From Eledone cirrhosa (Eukaryota; Mollusca; Cephalopoda; Octopoda; Eledonidae): a DNA stretch of 64,000 nucleotides. Within the stretch, counting starts at the first letter, position 1. Each line of letters begins with the position of its first letter. Positions 43,186 through 54,061 of the stretch are shown piece after piece. Position numbers and translations under genes: made by a program. The DNA is taken from contig OZ024746.1 in NCBI GenBank assembly GCA_964016885.1, positions 99,848,433 to 99,912,432 of the forward strand, given 5' to 3'. The notes under the pieces were generated by a model, which saw only the letters and a list, made by a program, of their open reading frames with translations, did not search any database and was not told the DNA's origin.

Positions 43186-43497
43186 TGTCTGTGTTTGTAT
43201 GTTTATATTTGTATACTCATACATATAAATGTATGCACATACATACACACACACATAAGCATCAGCGTGTTGAAAACAATCCCAGCGATATAATATGTAT
43301 GAAGATCAAGATGGTAATTTTGAAGAAACAATATTCTAATAGCTAAAAGTTTTAAATTGCAAATAGCTTTCACACATAAAGAGAGTGAATTGTAGTTTTA
43401 TGTCTCATCTAAAATGAATTTGATTGGCACCAAAAAGGAGTGGGTTAAAATAGAATTATAGAATAATATTTAAGCTATATAAATATAAATATGTATA

Positions 43498-43800
43498 ATC
43501 CTGCAACTCCTGAAGGAGTATTAGGGTGCCATATTGACACTAGGGCACTTTAAAACCTGTTTCAGCCCATCGCTCTCCAGGTCTAAACACAGCAGGTTTC
43601 TTTCATAGAAGAATAGATAGCGAGCAAGAGGAAGTGAGGAAGAGATATAGAGGTATAATTGATCCCAGTACTTGACTGGTACTCTTTTTATCAACCCCAA
43701 AAGGCTGAAAAGCAAAGTTGATCTCGGTGGGATTTGACCTCAGAGAGAAGAGAGCCGGAACGAATACCATAAAGTATTCTATCTGACGTTCTAACAACTC
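43498..43800 (-). repeat. SINE family 2
   Basis: AATCCTGCAACTCC-side tail, GTCTAAACACAGCAGGTTTC, TTGATCCCAGTACTTGACTG and the B-box-like GAGGTCAAATCCCACCG on the minus strand. Its head is continued as a 29-bp array. Confidence 0.85.
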
Positions 43801-44362
43801 TACCATTCTATCTGACGTTCTAACCACTCTACCATTCTATCTGACGTTCTAACAACTCTACCATTCTATCTGACGTTCTAACAACTCTACCATTCTATCT
43901 GACGTTCTAACAACTCTACCATTCTATCTGACGTTCTAACCACTCTACCATTCTATCTGACGTTCTAACCACTCTACCATTCTATCTGACGTTCTAACCA
44001 CTCTACCATTCTATCTGACGTTCTAACAACTCTACCATTCTATCTGACGTTCTAACAACTCTACCATTCTATCTGACATTCTAACAACTCTACCATTCTA
44101 TCTGACATTCTAACAACTTTGCCATTCTATCTGACGTTCTAACCACTCTACCATTCTATCTGACGTTCTAACAACTCTCCCATTCTATCTGACGTTCTAA
44201 CAACTCTACCATTCTATCTGACATTCTAACAACTTTGCCATTCTATCTGACGTTCTAACCACTCTACCATTCTATCTGACGTTCTAACCACTCTACCATT
44301 CTATCTGACGTTCTAACCACTCTACCATTCTATCTGACATTCTAACAACTTTGCCAATTTGC
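43778..44362 (-). repeat. 29-bp minisatellite made of SINE family-2 heads, about 20 units
   Basis: Plus-strand unit ACCATTCTATCTGACGTTCT plus AACAACTCT. On the minus strand each unit is the A-box-side head of the family-2 SINE (GTTAGAACGTCAGATAGAAT). The last unit TTTGCCAATTT is the ordinary SINE 5' end. It ends about 155 bp from chitin synthase exon e. Confidence 0.93.
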
Positions 44363-44516
44363 TGTTAAGAAACTCTCAGGAGAGCTGGACAAGAAAAGGT
44401 TTCCAGAGAAGAAACCCCACTAAAGCAAGAGTTTCAGCCCTTAATTTCTAACAACTCTGCTAATTTACTGCCTACAGTGAAATTAACATCATTCAAAATT
44501 AAATATGCATACATAC

Positions 44517-44660
44517 CAGAGCCAGAACTGCAGTATTACATCTTTTATCAGAATTGAAAAGAAATTTGTGAGTGGAAATAATGAAACCAATTCCATATGG
44601 AATGCAAATCGCAATTGAAAGCAGTGAGAATGAAGTGTTCTGTTCATGATTTACCTTTCT
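44517..44660 (-). CDS. CHS: Chitin synthase exon e: membrane span
   Basis: This 144-bp exon is exactly 48 codons, phase 0 to phase 0. It encodes RKVNHEQNTS, then a span (FSLLSIAICIPYGIGFII), then THKFLFNSDKRCNTAVLAL. The position and spacing match the chitin synthase segment with a span followed by a short basic loop. The acceptor is ATATCGTTTCAG and the donor GTATGTAT. The exon lies between two minisatellites. A 22-bp array starts only a few bases upstream of its acceptor, and a 29-bp array ends about 155 bp from its donor. Confidence 0.92.
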
Positions 44661-44667
44661 CTGAAAC

Positions 44668-45238
44668 GATATATAATATATATTAAAAGGATATATAATA
44701 TCTATTAAAAGGATATATAATATCTATTAAAAGGATATATAATATATATTAAAAGGATATATAATATTTATTAAAAGGATATATAATATATATTAAAAGG
44801 ATATATAATATTTATTAAAAGGATATATAATATCTATTAAAATATAATATTTATTAAAAGGATATATAATATCTATTAAAATAATATATAATATCTATTA
44901 AAAGAATATATAATATCTATTAAAAGAATATATAATATCTATTAAAAGAATATATAATATCTATTAAAAGAATATATAATATCTATTAAAAGGATATATA
45001 ATATCTATTAAAAGAATATATAATATCTATTAAAAGGATATATAATATCTATTAAAAGGATATATAATATCTATTAAAAGGATATATAATATCTATTAAA
45101 AGAATATATAATATCTATTAAAAGAATATATAATACCTATTAAAAGAATATATAATATCTATTAAAAGGATATATAATATCTATTAAAAGGATATATAAT
45201 ATCTATTAAAAGGATATATAATGTACATTAAAATGATA
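44668..45238 (+). repeat. 22-bp AT-rich minisatellite, about 25 units
   Basis: Unit GGATATATAATATCTATTAA plus AA, with GAATAT and ATATATT variants. It begins only a few bases upstream of the acceptor of exon e (44661-44662), so it occupies the place of the branch point and pyrimidine tract. Confidence 0.95.
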
Positions 45239-45239
45239 T

Positions 45240-46030
45240 ACTGAATACTCTGATGGCTGGATAATCTTTAAGATTTTCCTCGATGAAGCAGGAAAAATGC
45301 AGGTTTTCACCCAATGCGGGCCCTAGGGGATCAAGAAAATGAATTTTTTTTATGTGCAATATGCCTTGAAATTTCGGGAAAATTGGCTAGACGTAACGCC
45401 TCCAAAAAGCCCTAAGAAGCTGAAAAAATGAAGTTTTATCACTTAATGCGGGCCCTAGGCCATAAAAATTTGCTCGCGGTATGAAGAAGAGACTGACTAA
45501 TACATAGTTACAATTTCAAGGAAATCGGTTTGACGTAACGCCTCAAAAAAAACCCTAAAAAGCTTAAAAAACGCAGTTTTTCACCTAATGCGGGCTCTAG
45601 GAGATCAAAAAGTTGAATTTTTATGTGCATAACATTCCCTGAAACATAAGTAATACACATGTAAAGTTTGAAAAAAATCGGTTGGGTACTTCTCGAGTTT
45701 TAGGGATTCAAACTCACAGACACACACACAGACAGACATCCTCAGGGAAGTGACGTAATGCAGACAGATATTATAAGGGCACGACATTATATGTATGTAT
45801 CTATCTAAAAAGAGAAAGACTAAGAATTATAGAGAGAGATCGCTAAGTCGCTTAATGTGGTCCCTAGGGCATCGAAAATTTGAAATTTCTTTTCCTCATA
45901 ACACGCACGGGACCATAAGTATTAAATGTGTAAAGTTTGAAAACAATCGGTTGGGTGGTTCTCGAGTTTTAGGGATTTAAACTCACACACACACAGACAG
46001 ACATCCTCAGTTTTATATATATAGATATTG
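45240..46030 (+). mobile_element. Repeat with RTE-like 3' tail
   Basis: TAATGCGGGCCCTAGG occurs, with changes, at about 45311, 45447, 45584 and 45857. Around these lie AAATCGGTTGGGTACTTCTC, GAGTTTTAGGGATTCAAACT and ACAGACAGACATCCTCAG, twice. The final copy ends in TTTTATATATATAGATAT. This ending resembles RTE-clade LINE tails; that is inference. Confidence 0.5.
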
Positions 46031-46675
46031 AAATTATATATAACATCCGATGGATGTGTAATAGTAATATATGCGAATGGCAAAGCAAAACAAATTGAGA
46101 GAGAGAGACTGAGCATAAGAGGAATCAAATGCTGTATACAGGAGAGAAGAATGCATTGGTATGGACATGTGATGCGTATGAATGAAGATAGCTGCATAAA
46201 AAGGCGCAGAGCACTAAAAGTTGATGGAAGCCTTAGAGAGGGGAGACCCAAGAAGACCTGAGATGAATGATAAAAGCTGATCTTGCCCAATTGCACCTCT
46301 CAAAGGCGAGGGCACAGGACTATGACCTCTGGCATTACGCAGTAATACAGAAGACCTGACTTCCCATGGGTACAAGCCGAAGTATATAGCCAATATGACC
46401 CCATCCCCTTCCACTGCAAAGTGGTCGTGGAGGTGTCACGACAAAAAAATCATCCAGCCCACACTGTAAAGTAGTCGTGTAGGCACCATGGAAAAAAAAG
46501 CACTCAGTCCTCACTGTAAATTAGGTTGGTGTTAGGAAGGGCATCCAGCTGTAGAAATCAAGCCAAAATCAGTTCCCGTATCAGCCGACTGGACATTGCC
46601 CACAACAGGACAACCCGTCTAACCCATGCTAGCGTGGAAGAATGGACGTTAAATGGTGACGATGATGATGATGAT
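46031..46675 (+). pseudogene. LINE ORF2 3' fragment with 3' UTR, PHD-finger family relative
   Basis: GIKCCIQERRMHWYGHVMRM, then EDSCIKRRRALKVDG, broken by a stop after RPKKT. The 3' UTR with GGAAGGGCATCCAGCTGTAG and AACCCATGCTAGCGTGGAAG ends in GATGATGATGATGAT at about 46675. Confidence 0.8.
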
Positions 46676-46734
46676 TAAAAGGATATATAATATACATTTA
46701 GTGTATTTAAAGCTAAAATATGTCATTTTTCTTC

Positions 46735-47130
46735 TTGTTTTTCTTCACCCACTTATTCCTGAGAGGGTAGTTGGCATAGAGCCCTCAAACACTCCTTCCA
46801 GTGGGTCCTGTCAGAAGCAACCGTCTCCAACTGGATCCCTAAACAAAGCCCATGGATGTTATCCAACTATCTTGCTCGCGATCTACACCTGGGTCTCTTG
46901 CCAGTTGGTTTTGACCATAAAATCTGTCCAGCGATTCTTTCCTGAGACATTCTAACCCCATGTCCATAGTATTGGAGCTGTGATCTCTCAATTCAGAGAT
47001 TCTAACCCCATGCCCATAGTATTGGAGCTGTGATCTCTCAATTCAGAGAAGTAGCGGCTATACCTGGAATGACTCTCTGATCCCAGAGCTACACACTTTA
47101 TCGAGTAATGTTACTCCAAAGACCTTTTGC
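46735..47130. repeat. Dispersed LINE-like fragment with 50-bp duplication
   Basis: Shares GTCCTGTCAGAAGCAACCGT-type sequence with 22240-22270 in reverse. ATTCTAACCCCATG and the following 36 bases occur twice in tandem (46950-47048). Confidence 0.5.
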
Positions 47131-47304
47131 AGAAACCCCATTTTGGCCACTTGTATTCACGATATACTTTCAGTCATTACCCAAGATTTATGACCTTAGG
47201 TAAGGGTTGGCACGGATACCAAATTGAAGATATATAAGTCATCATTTTAAAAAATCAAATCAGTTAATATTAGTATTTAACTAAGCATACATGCATGAAG
47301 ACAA

Positions 47305-47595
47305 GGCCAGATTTAATGAAGGGCAAAAGGGGCAATTGCCCCGGGCATCATGTAGTGCAGGGTCCCACCAGTGATGGTCATAGCAATATATTTGTGCCCT
47401 CAGCTGGACTTTTTAGTTTTAGGATGGTTAGAAGTTTTTAATTTAATACCTGAATGTATAACTTTTCAATTCCAATTACTTGCGCCAAGCTAACTTTGAT
47501 ATGTAAAATTGGTGGGGTATTCTAATATTTGTGTATGAGGGGCCCCCAAAAAGCCTAAAGTACCCCGGAGCCCCCAAAGGTCTAAATCCAACCCT
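47305..47595 (-). repeat. Dispersed repeat family B, reverse copy
   Basis: Reverse complement of 23250-23525: ATTGCCCCGGGCATCA, GACTTTTTAGTTTTAGGATG and AAATCCAACCCTGCCTG. Confidence 0.72.
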
Positions 47596-47895
47596 GCCTG
47601 AAGGAGTCATGGGGGGTATCGCAATGACATACATCATTTCTAGGGTATTTTTAAGCCTGATGGACCCCATCTCCTCTCCAGGTCTGAATGTAGCAAAATT
47701 TTTCCAGAGAAGGAGAGAGAGAGAGAGAGAATGGAAGTGAGAAAGAGATATAGAGGAAGAATCCACCTCCAGTACGAGACTGGTATTTTTTTTATTGACC
47801 TCAAATGGATGAAAGGCAATGGTGACCTCAGTGGGATTTGAACTCAGAGAGCAGAGAGCCGGAATTAATATTGCAAAACTTTCTATTTGACTTGG
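47594..47895 (-). repeat. SINE family 2
   Basis: AAGGAGTCATGGGGGGTATC, AGGTCTGAATGTAGCAAAAT, TACGAGACTGGTATTTTTTT and GGGATTTGAACTCAGAGAGC. The head is diverged. Confidence 0.8.
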
Positions 47896-47935
47896 CTCAC
47901 TCTTCAATCTATAATTTTCTGAAAAGGCCAATCAT

Positions 47936-48065
47936 TTTCAAACTAAACCATATGCAAGTAAATCTAGGTTCAAACTAAACCATATGCAAGTAAATCTAGG
48001 TTCAAACTAAACCATATGCAAGTAAATCTAGGTTCAAACTAAACCATATGCAAGTAAATCTAGGT
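47936..48065 (+). repeat. 32-bp tandem repeat, four units
   Basis: CAAACTAAACCATATGCAAG plus TAAATCTAGGTT repeated four times with almost no variation. Confidence 0.93.
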
Positions 48066-48282
48066 CCAGCACATAAGCAATAACGTTCTAATCATGAGCA
48101 TTCTGTTGTTTTTAGAAGTATACCTTGTACTTCATTATCCAATGAGTCCTTTCCATTTGGGAATGGGGTTATAGGCAGATTTGGCTGCTATTTCTAGCAG
48201 CTTCTGCACTCACATAGAGGAACCTCTATGTATATAACATATTAAAAACAAGACAATAATTCATGTTTTTCAAGTTTAACTC

Positions 48283-48502
48283 TTTAGCATTTATATTACT
48301 CTATATATGTATTATTGTATTTTCATGGAAAAGGATTTACTTCACATAACTATCTCACATAATATTGAAGTTATGAGATTTTGATGTTATTTATTTTGAG
48401 AACAATACCTTAACATCAGTATGAGCTTTATGGCTGGTTTGAACAGAAAGACGTGAGAGAAATCTGACTGGATACTGCTGGTTTAAATGCTAAAGAGTTA
48501 AA
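48283..48502. mobile_element. MITE family D (piggyBac-like), uninterrupted copy
   Basis: TTAACTCTTTAGCATTTATA to TTAAATGCTAAAGAGTTAA, with TTAA at both ends and inverted termini. It serves as the reference for the interrupted copies at 40890 and 51630. Confidence 0.78.
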
Positions 48503-48504
48503 TG

Positions 48505-49060
48505 TATTTTTGCTAACATTCTTTGAAAACTACAAAATCTACTTAATGCATCTAGATTTCAGTTGATCCCTACTTGTTATCAAGATTTTGTAGACACAAT
48601 TCCTGCTTAATTCCTACTATTGTTACATTGATTCTTGGCCATACCTAGTTCCATTAGATGTTATATTTTATATGATATTTGAAGTATGAGACTGCTGGTC
48701 ATATAGGCCTCAGCTGGCTTCTTTAACAAGTTGCTTGTCTGTTGAAAAGAATGCATCTAGTTTTTTTTTCAACACACACAAAAGCACTGATGAAAACAAC
48801 TTTATTTAGTTATAAATATAACGTAGAAAAGGAAACACATTATTAAAGAGAACAGTAAAGGAAGGAATAAAAAAAGAAACTGAAAAAGAGAAAAAGAAAA
48901 GGAAAGAAGGATGAAACAACGAAAGAAATGGAGAGGGGGTAGAGTCAGTATACCCCAGACTCAATAGTGCCTCACCGTACCCCGCAGACAAAACAGTAAA
49001 AGTGTTACTGCAGAGAATGGCCAAAGACACCTGCTGCAACAACTATCCCACCTCATTGGG
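48505..49060. other. Intron sequence with a purine-rich tract
   Basis: AAAGAAACTGAAAAAGAG and similar at 48860-48940. No gene or repeat recognised. Confidence 0.4.
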
Positions 49061-49069
49061 ATGACATTA

Positions 49070-49770
49070 GGGAAAAGAAAGTGTGCAGATTGAAGCCATA
49101 TGCCTGGTTTTGGCAAGCTCTTTGCATGTGTCAGTCATTATCAAGCAGCAAGCATGTGAGGTGATGTACTACTTACACATCACATGTCACTCAATACTGC
49201 CAACAACTATCCTGAGTTCCTGAATACTGTGATAACTGCAGACAAGATAAGGATATATGGGTACACCCTAAACCCAAAGATGAGTCATCACAGTAGAAAC
49301 ATCCAAAGGTGCCAAGGAACCAAAAAACATGTTAAGTGCAGAGCAAAATCAAGATGATGCTGACTGTTTTCTTTGACAACCAAGACATTCTGCATCATGA
49401 ATACACAGCCGATGGTCTATCAGTTACAAAGAAATAAAGTAGTCAGCAAATCCTCTAACATCTCCATAATGTAGTTTGGTGCAACAGACCAGTTCTGTAA
49501 GTCTCACAAACCTGGCAGCTACGTTATGACAATACCCTCAAATATTCACAGCTGAAAGTATCCTGGCAAAAAAATTTATTTTACTAATTAGCCTCACACC
49601 CTACACACCAGACATGGCTTCTTCTGACTTTTGGTTGTTCCCAAACATGAAGATGCCACAGCAAGGCCCCTGCTTTGAGAGCTGAGAGGACATCATGCAG
49701 ATTGCAATGGTAGAACTGAGAGCCATTCGGGAAGACGCATTCCAGACATGTGTAGCGGTTGTCTCCCTTG
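49070..49770 (+). pseudogene. mariner-type transposase, degraded
   Basis: Read in shifting plus frames it gives EFLNTVITADKIRIYGYTLN (mariner F-L-x-x-I-V-T-G-D-E-T-W-I-Y-Y/G), an SKVKxMLxVFFDxxxILHHE-like stretch near 49340, YVMT.P...H, and PDMASSDFWLF-type sequence near 49615 (the P-D-L-A-P-x-D-F/Y-x-L-F-P motif). Many stops and frameshifts are present. Motif order and spacing fit Tc1/mariner; subfamily unknown. Confidence 0.7.
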
Positions 49771-50060
49771 TTGTGACTCACAACCCCAATAGATTAACAA
49801 CATCTAGACGGGAAGTAGAACCCTTTCTGTAACTTCCGGCAGAGCCCTATAAAACGAATAGCCTTCGGCTCTCTCCCTCTCATTTGCCCTTCCGGCGCCT
49901 GGCCTTAGCCAGGCGTCTCGCGTTTGCCTGGCAATCAAAACGGTAACTACTAACTTTGCTTCATTCTTTCATCTATTTCATTGACATGTCAACTATACTG
50001 TTAGATTGTTAATTAAATATTATACACACAAACCATGTCTCTTTGTTACATTCATACAAC
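49770..50060 (+). mobile_element. Possible solo LTR
   Basis: TGTTGTGACTCACAACCCCA start, CCCTATAAAACGAATAGCC (TATA-box-like) at about 49847, a GC-rich CCTGGCCTTAGCCAGGCGTC hairpin, ATTAAATATTATAC and an end near TTACATTCATACA. No second LTR or target duplication is established. Confidence 0.35.
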
Positions 50061-50231
50061 CCAGTATCTTCTCTATACATGCTTCAAAACAGGGGAAGTA
50101 TCACTTGGTTGTGTATGGAGCCACGGGAGTCAACTTCAAAGGGGATTAACAATTGAACCACTCCAAAGAACATAATTTTTCTCTCCCCAGTTAAAGGGAT
50201 TTAATAGACTTTGTATAAGTAATATAGATAC

Positions 50232-50409
50232 CTCAACTGCATAAAATTGAACAATCAGAGTAAGGGTCAGCTTCTGTATTACTGATGAAGTAAGAATTAT
50301 AAGAAAAAATAGCAGATATAGAAATATTTTGACAACAATAATGAATTTTGAATGTTGAATTTCATCTCGTTCTGGATCTTCTTCGAACATTTCAAAAATA
50401 TCCCATGGA
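50232..50409 (-). CDS. CHS: Chitin synthase exon d: WDIF motif and first membrane spans
   Basis: This 178-bp exon encodes PWDIFEMFEEDPERDEIQHS followed by a strongly hydrophobic segment (KIFLYLLFFLIILTSSVI) and a second one (TLTLIVQFYAV). The WD-x-F plus following span corresponds to the start of the N-terminal membrane region in animal chitin synthases. The acceptor is TCTCCTCCAG and the donor GTATCTAT. It enters in phase 2 and leaves in phase 0, matching the exons at 53792-53898 and 44517-44660. Confidence 0.93.
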
Positions 50410-50737
50410 CTGGAGGAGAGAAAACAAACAAGAAAGGTATTAGAGAAGAAATAATAAATCTGAAAGAAGGCAGATATTTCAGAGGAATGGTATAGTCGGT
50501 TATATTCAGCCTCACTATTACAGTGTTATTTATTTCATTGAAGGCTGAATGACTACATTAACAAAAGTGGATTTCAACTAAGAATAAAAATACCAAAAAA
50601 CAACTTGGCAGACAGACTAATAATAATACGCCCTGAATATCTGAGGCTGCAGGTAGCGACTTGATGTTCATTTCAACAAATTTTCCAGTTAAATAACATT
50701 AATGACTGAGACTCCAAGAAAATAATAATAATAATAA

Positions 50738-50922
50738 TTGTTTCTACTTTTTGGTACAAGGCCAGAAATTACCCCAGTACATTACTGGTGCTTTATTTTA
50801 TTGACCGAATAAGGATGAAAGGCAAAGCTAACCTCGGCAGGATTTAAAATCAGAACATAAAGGGACGTAACTATGCTGGAAAACATGGTGTCCGACTCTC
50901 CACCGATACTGCCAATTATTAT
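50738..50922 (-). repeat. tRNA-derived SINE, family 1
   Basis: Minus-strand copy. GGCAGTATCGGTGGAGAGTC head, a B box changed to GATTTTAAATCCTGCC, CCTTGTACCAAAAAGTAGAA end. Confidence 0.87.
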
Positions 50923-50929
50923 AATAATA

Positions 50930-51500
50930 ATAATACTTTCATTTATTGGCCACAAGGGCCGACATATAGGGGACAATACAAAAGACTGGGACAGTGGGGC
51001 TTTACATATACAACGTGTAAACAATATAGATAACAATAACAAAATAACAAGAAAAATACAAACAAGAAAAATTCCCCAATAGGGGGGATGACCACCCAGG
51101 GTTCACTCAGGTACCCCACCAATCCTGAACGACCCAATGCTTTGAGAGCACCCGGGAAGGGCACACCTCCCCTCCTTAAATTCACCCACCAACAGGCGCA
51201 TGGTCAGAGTAGGCCCACTCACACGGGCCATTCTCTCCACATTCACCCAACTTTCCGCAAATGTACCAGGGGAAAGCTCTTAACTCTCGACCCTCACCTT
51301 CCTTTCCAGGTGAAACTTGAAAAAGTTGATGAGGGATTGGCCGAAGAGAAAAGTGTCAGTCTTCAGTCCTTTCAACCTGGTCCACCACACAACCTCTTTT
51401 GCTACTGCCACCAGACAGAGGAAAACTGCCTACCATCCCTGACCAAAAGAAGGCAGCGGATCAATCTTCACTATGGACTCGGCTGATAACCGAATCCATC
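50930..51500 (-). pseudogene. 5'-truncated LINE, Tx1/L1-like family, reverse copy
   Basis: Reverse match to 18170-18690: a tail of AATAATAATAATA at 50922, GGCCACAAGGGCCGACATAT, and TTTCCAGGTGAAACTTGAAA. Only the last part of the ORF remains, with breaks. Confidence 0.8.
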
Positions 51501-51629
51501 CTACATGTGACAACAGCTGTTTGACATAAATCCACAAGTCAGTAATGCTTCGGCATTTTGCATTCATCTTTCCAGACTGAATGTCTAGATTGATCTTATG
51601 AGTAAAAATCAGTTTTAGTGGTGATATTT

Positions 51630-53190
51630 AACCCTTTATCATTTACATTACTTTCATCATCATCATCATCAGGTTTAGCGTCCGTGTTCCACGCTTGCAT
51701 GGGTTTGGACGGGGGTTTTCCCACTTGAGGCAAGAGTGGTTGTCTTGCTCGCATAGGACTGTCTGGCGGGTTTTCTACAGTTGGATGCCCTTCCTAACAC
51801 CAACCACATTTACAGTGTGGGGCTGGGAGGTTTTTACCGTGTTGCCTACACGGCCACATTACAGCGTGGACTGTCTGGCGGGTTTTCTACAGCTGGATGC
51901 CCTTCCTAACACCAACCACATTTACAGTGTGGGGCTGGGAGGTTTTTACCGTGTTGCCTACACGGCCACATTTACAGCGTGGACTGTGTGTTTTTTGTCG
52001 TGACACCTACACGATCTCATTTGTTTCGGCCTGGATGTTGTGGGACCAACATAACTTTACATTGAAAGGGCGGTGTGGGTGGGGTGGAGGTGGTGGGACG
52101 GGGGTGTGTTTTGATAGAGGTGCCTACTGACTGTAGTAGGTATTTACTTTGTATTTAGGTAAGGCGGGTCTTCTCTATTACTGAGTACCGCCAAAGGTCT
52201 CGGTCCAGTGACATTGTCTTGGAGAGGTGTAAGCGTGTGAGGTCGGAATTTATCAGCTCGTCCCATGTTTTTCTGGGTCTGCCTACTCCGTGGCTACCGT
52301 CTATCTTTATTGCCCTGCACTTTGTTATACAGCTGTCGTCTTTCATGCGCATCACGTGACCGTACCAACGTAGCCTTCTCTCGAGTAAACAACATCTGAT
52401 CCCTCTTATTTCTAATTTTTTTCTTAGTTCGTTTATGCTTTGCCGTTCACGTATATTACTATTGCACATCCAGCGGAGCATGCAAGCTTCGTTCCTCTCT
52501 AGTCTGCGTATATCCTCTGCACACAATGCCCAGGTCTCACTGCCATGCAGCATTGCTGTTCGTATGCAGGCATCGTATAACCTGCCTTTCATTTTTAGGG
52601 AGAACCCTCTAGCGGCTAATAGTGGTATAAGCTCTCTGAACTTTTTCCATCCAGTTCTGACTCTAGCTACTGTACTTTCAGAGCACCCTCCCCCACTGCT
52701 GATTTTGTCACCCAGATAACGGAAGCTGTCCACTATTTCTATAGAACCCTCTGCGCAGTTGAAGGAGCTAGTATTTTGTGGGCACTTGCTGCTACTTATT
52801 GCACCAGAGCACCGGCCACATGTAAAATCTATGTTCTTAGTTAGCTTACCTGTGATCCCACTACATCTTTTATGCACCCATACTTTGCATTTGGGACATA
52901 AAATGGAGTTTCTACCTACGCCTTTCCTACACACTGAGCATGGCCATTTCCCCGATGGGACCGCCGCCTTATTTTCTTTCCTACAAACTAGAACTTTAGT
53001 CTTAATATTACTTTAGTCTTAATATTACTTTATATTTACTATTGTATTTTCACAATATTATTTCACATAATATTGAATCTGATATTATTTATTTTAAGAA
53101 CCATACCTTAACATCAGTATGCTCGTTTGAACAGAAAGAGGTGACAGAATGCTGGCTAGAAATGGCCAGTTTAAACGCTAAAGTGTTAAA
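51630..53190. mobile_element. MITE family D split by a LINE insertion
   Basis: TTAACCCTTTATCATTTACA at 51630 and the rest of the MITE from about 53000 (TATTTACTATTGTATTTTCA to ACGCTAAAGTGTTAA). The LINE occupies 51655-52990, with ATTACTTT-like sequence on both sides as a probable short target duplication. Confidence 0.75.
51655..52990 (-). pseudogene. LINE 3' part with PHD-like finger and 3' UTR
   Basis: The minus-strand frame 52934-52155 is intact from CRKGVGRNSILCPKCKVWVH to VIEKTRLT. It includes the finger end CGRCSG, GSETWALCAEDIRR and RRLRWYGHVMRM. The RT catalytic core is missing, since the copy begins just upstream (LVCRKENKAA-type sequence). The 3' UTR carries a 110-bp duplication (51759-51868, 51869-51977) and an (ATC)n tail. 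The last intact codons suggest a recent insertion. Confidence 0.88.
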
Positions 53191-53369
53191 CTTACAGTGT
53201 GTGTCATATATTCTCAATAATTAAGTTACAGTTAATATATTTAATGTAGTGAGTATCAAAAATTTAATTAGAAAACATTATGCAATGAGGAAATGACAAT
53301 ATTATCTGCATAATGTATAATTTTAATACTATTGTCTAACATGTATGAAAACTTGGACATGATTCAAGG

Positions 53370-53490
53370 ATTGGCAGTATCAGTAGAGGGTCAGACACCA
53401 TGCTTTCATCCTTATGGGGTCGATAAAATAAAGTACCAGTAATGCACTGGAATAATTGCTGGCCTTGTGCCAAAAATATAAACAATTATT
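53370..53490 (+). repeat. SINE family 1 with internal deletion
   Basis: GGATTGGCAGTATCAGTAGA head joins CATGCTTTCATCCTTATGGG directly; about 60 bp with the B box are missing. A CTTT/TTTCATC microhomology may explain the deletion. Confidence 0.88.
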
Positions 53491-53498
53491 TGAAATGG

Positions 53499-53730
53499 TT
53501 GATTGGCAGTGTTGGTAGAGTGTCAGATACCATGCTTTGCAGCATAGAGTTATGGCCCTTTACGTTCTGAGTTCAAATCCCACCGAGGGTAACTTTGCCT
53601 TTCATCCTTATGGGGTCGATAAAATAAAGTACCAGTAATACACTAGGATAATTGGTGTCGATTTAATCGACTTTTCCCTCTCCTTAAAATTGTGGACCTT
53701 GTGCCTAAAGAAGAAACAATTATTAGAAAT
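53499..53730 (+). repeat. tRNA-derived SINE, family 1, longer tail variant
   Basis: GATTGGCAGTGTTGGTAGAG, GAGTTCAAATCCCACCGAGG, GTGTCGATTTAATCGACTTT and CCTAAAGAAGAAACAATT. It ends about 60 bp from exon c. Confidence 0.88.
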
Positions 53731-53791
53731 TCTCAGAGATATAGAGTACATAGTATTTTCAAGAATCTGATTTGTTCAATTGTTTGCTTAC

Positions 53792-53898
53792 TATTTTGTC
53801 GTTTCTTCTATTTGATTATAAATGTCCTCAACTCCACCTTTCTTTAAGCCTAACGGGCTGTTGATATTTTCCACTGACACAGTGTTCTTCATCCTTTC
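53792..53898 (-). CDS. CHS: Chitin synthase exon c: pre-membrane segment
   Basis: This 107-bp exon encodes 35 residues (ERMKNTVSVENINSPLGLKK, then a segment ending IEETTK) and two bases of a Tyr codon completed by the next exon, giving ETTKYPWDIF. Insect chitin synthases have a similar short ETKGWDVF-like stretch just before the first membrane span. The acceptor follows a run of eleven T and ends TAG. The donor is GTAAGCAA. The phases (0 in, 2 out) fit both neighbours exactly, which is the main support for this small exon. Confidence 0.85.
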
Positions 53899-54061
53899 CT
53901 AAAAAAAAAAATGAAATTCAAAGAAAAAAACAAACAAAAAACAGAACAAATCACTGTATTTTCTGGCATCGAAGATGTTACTTTTTTCCTAAATAAGTCT
54001 AAAAAATCTACCATGCATCCTGGAGGCCGAAGGTTGTTTATTATTTCTCTTTCAAAGAAAG

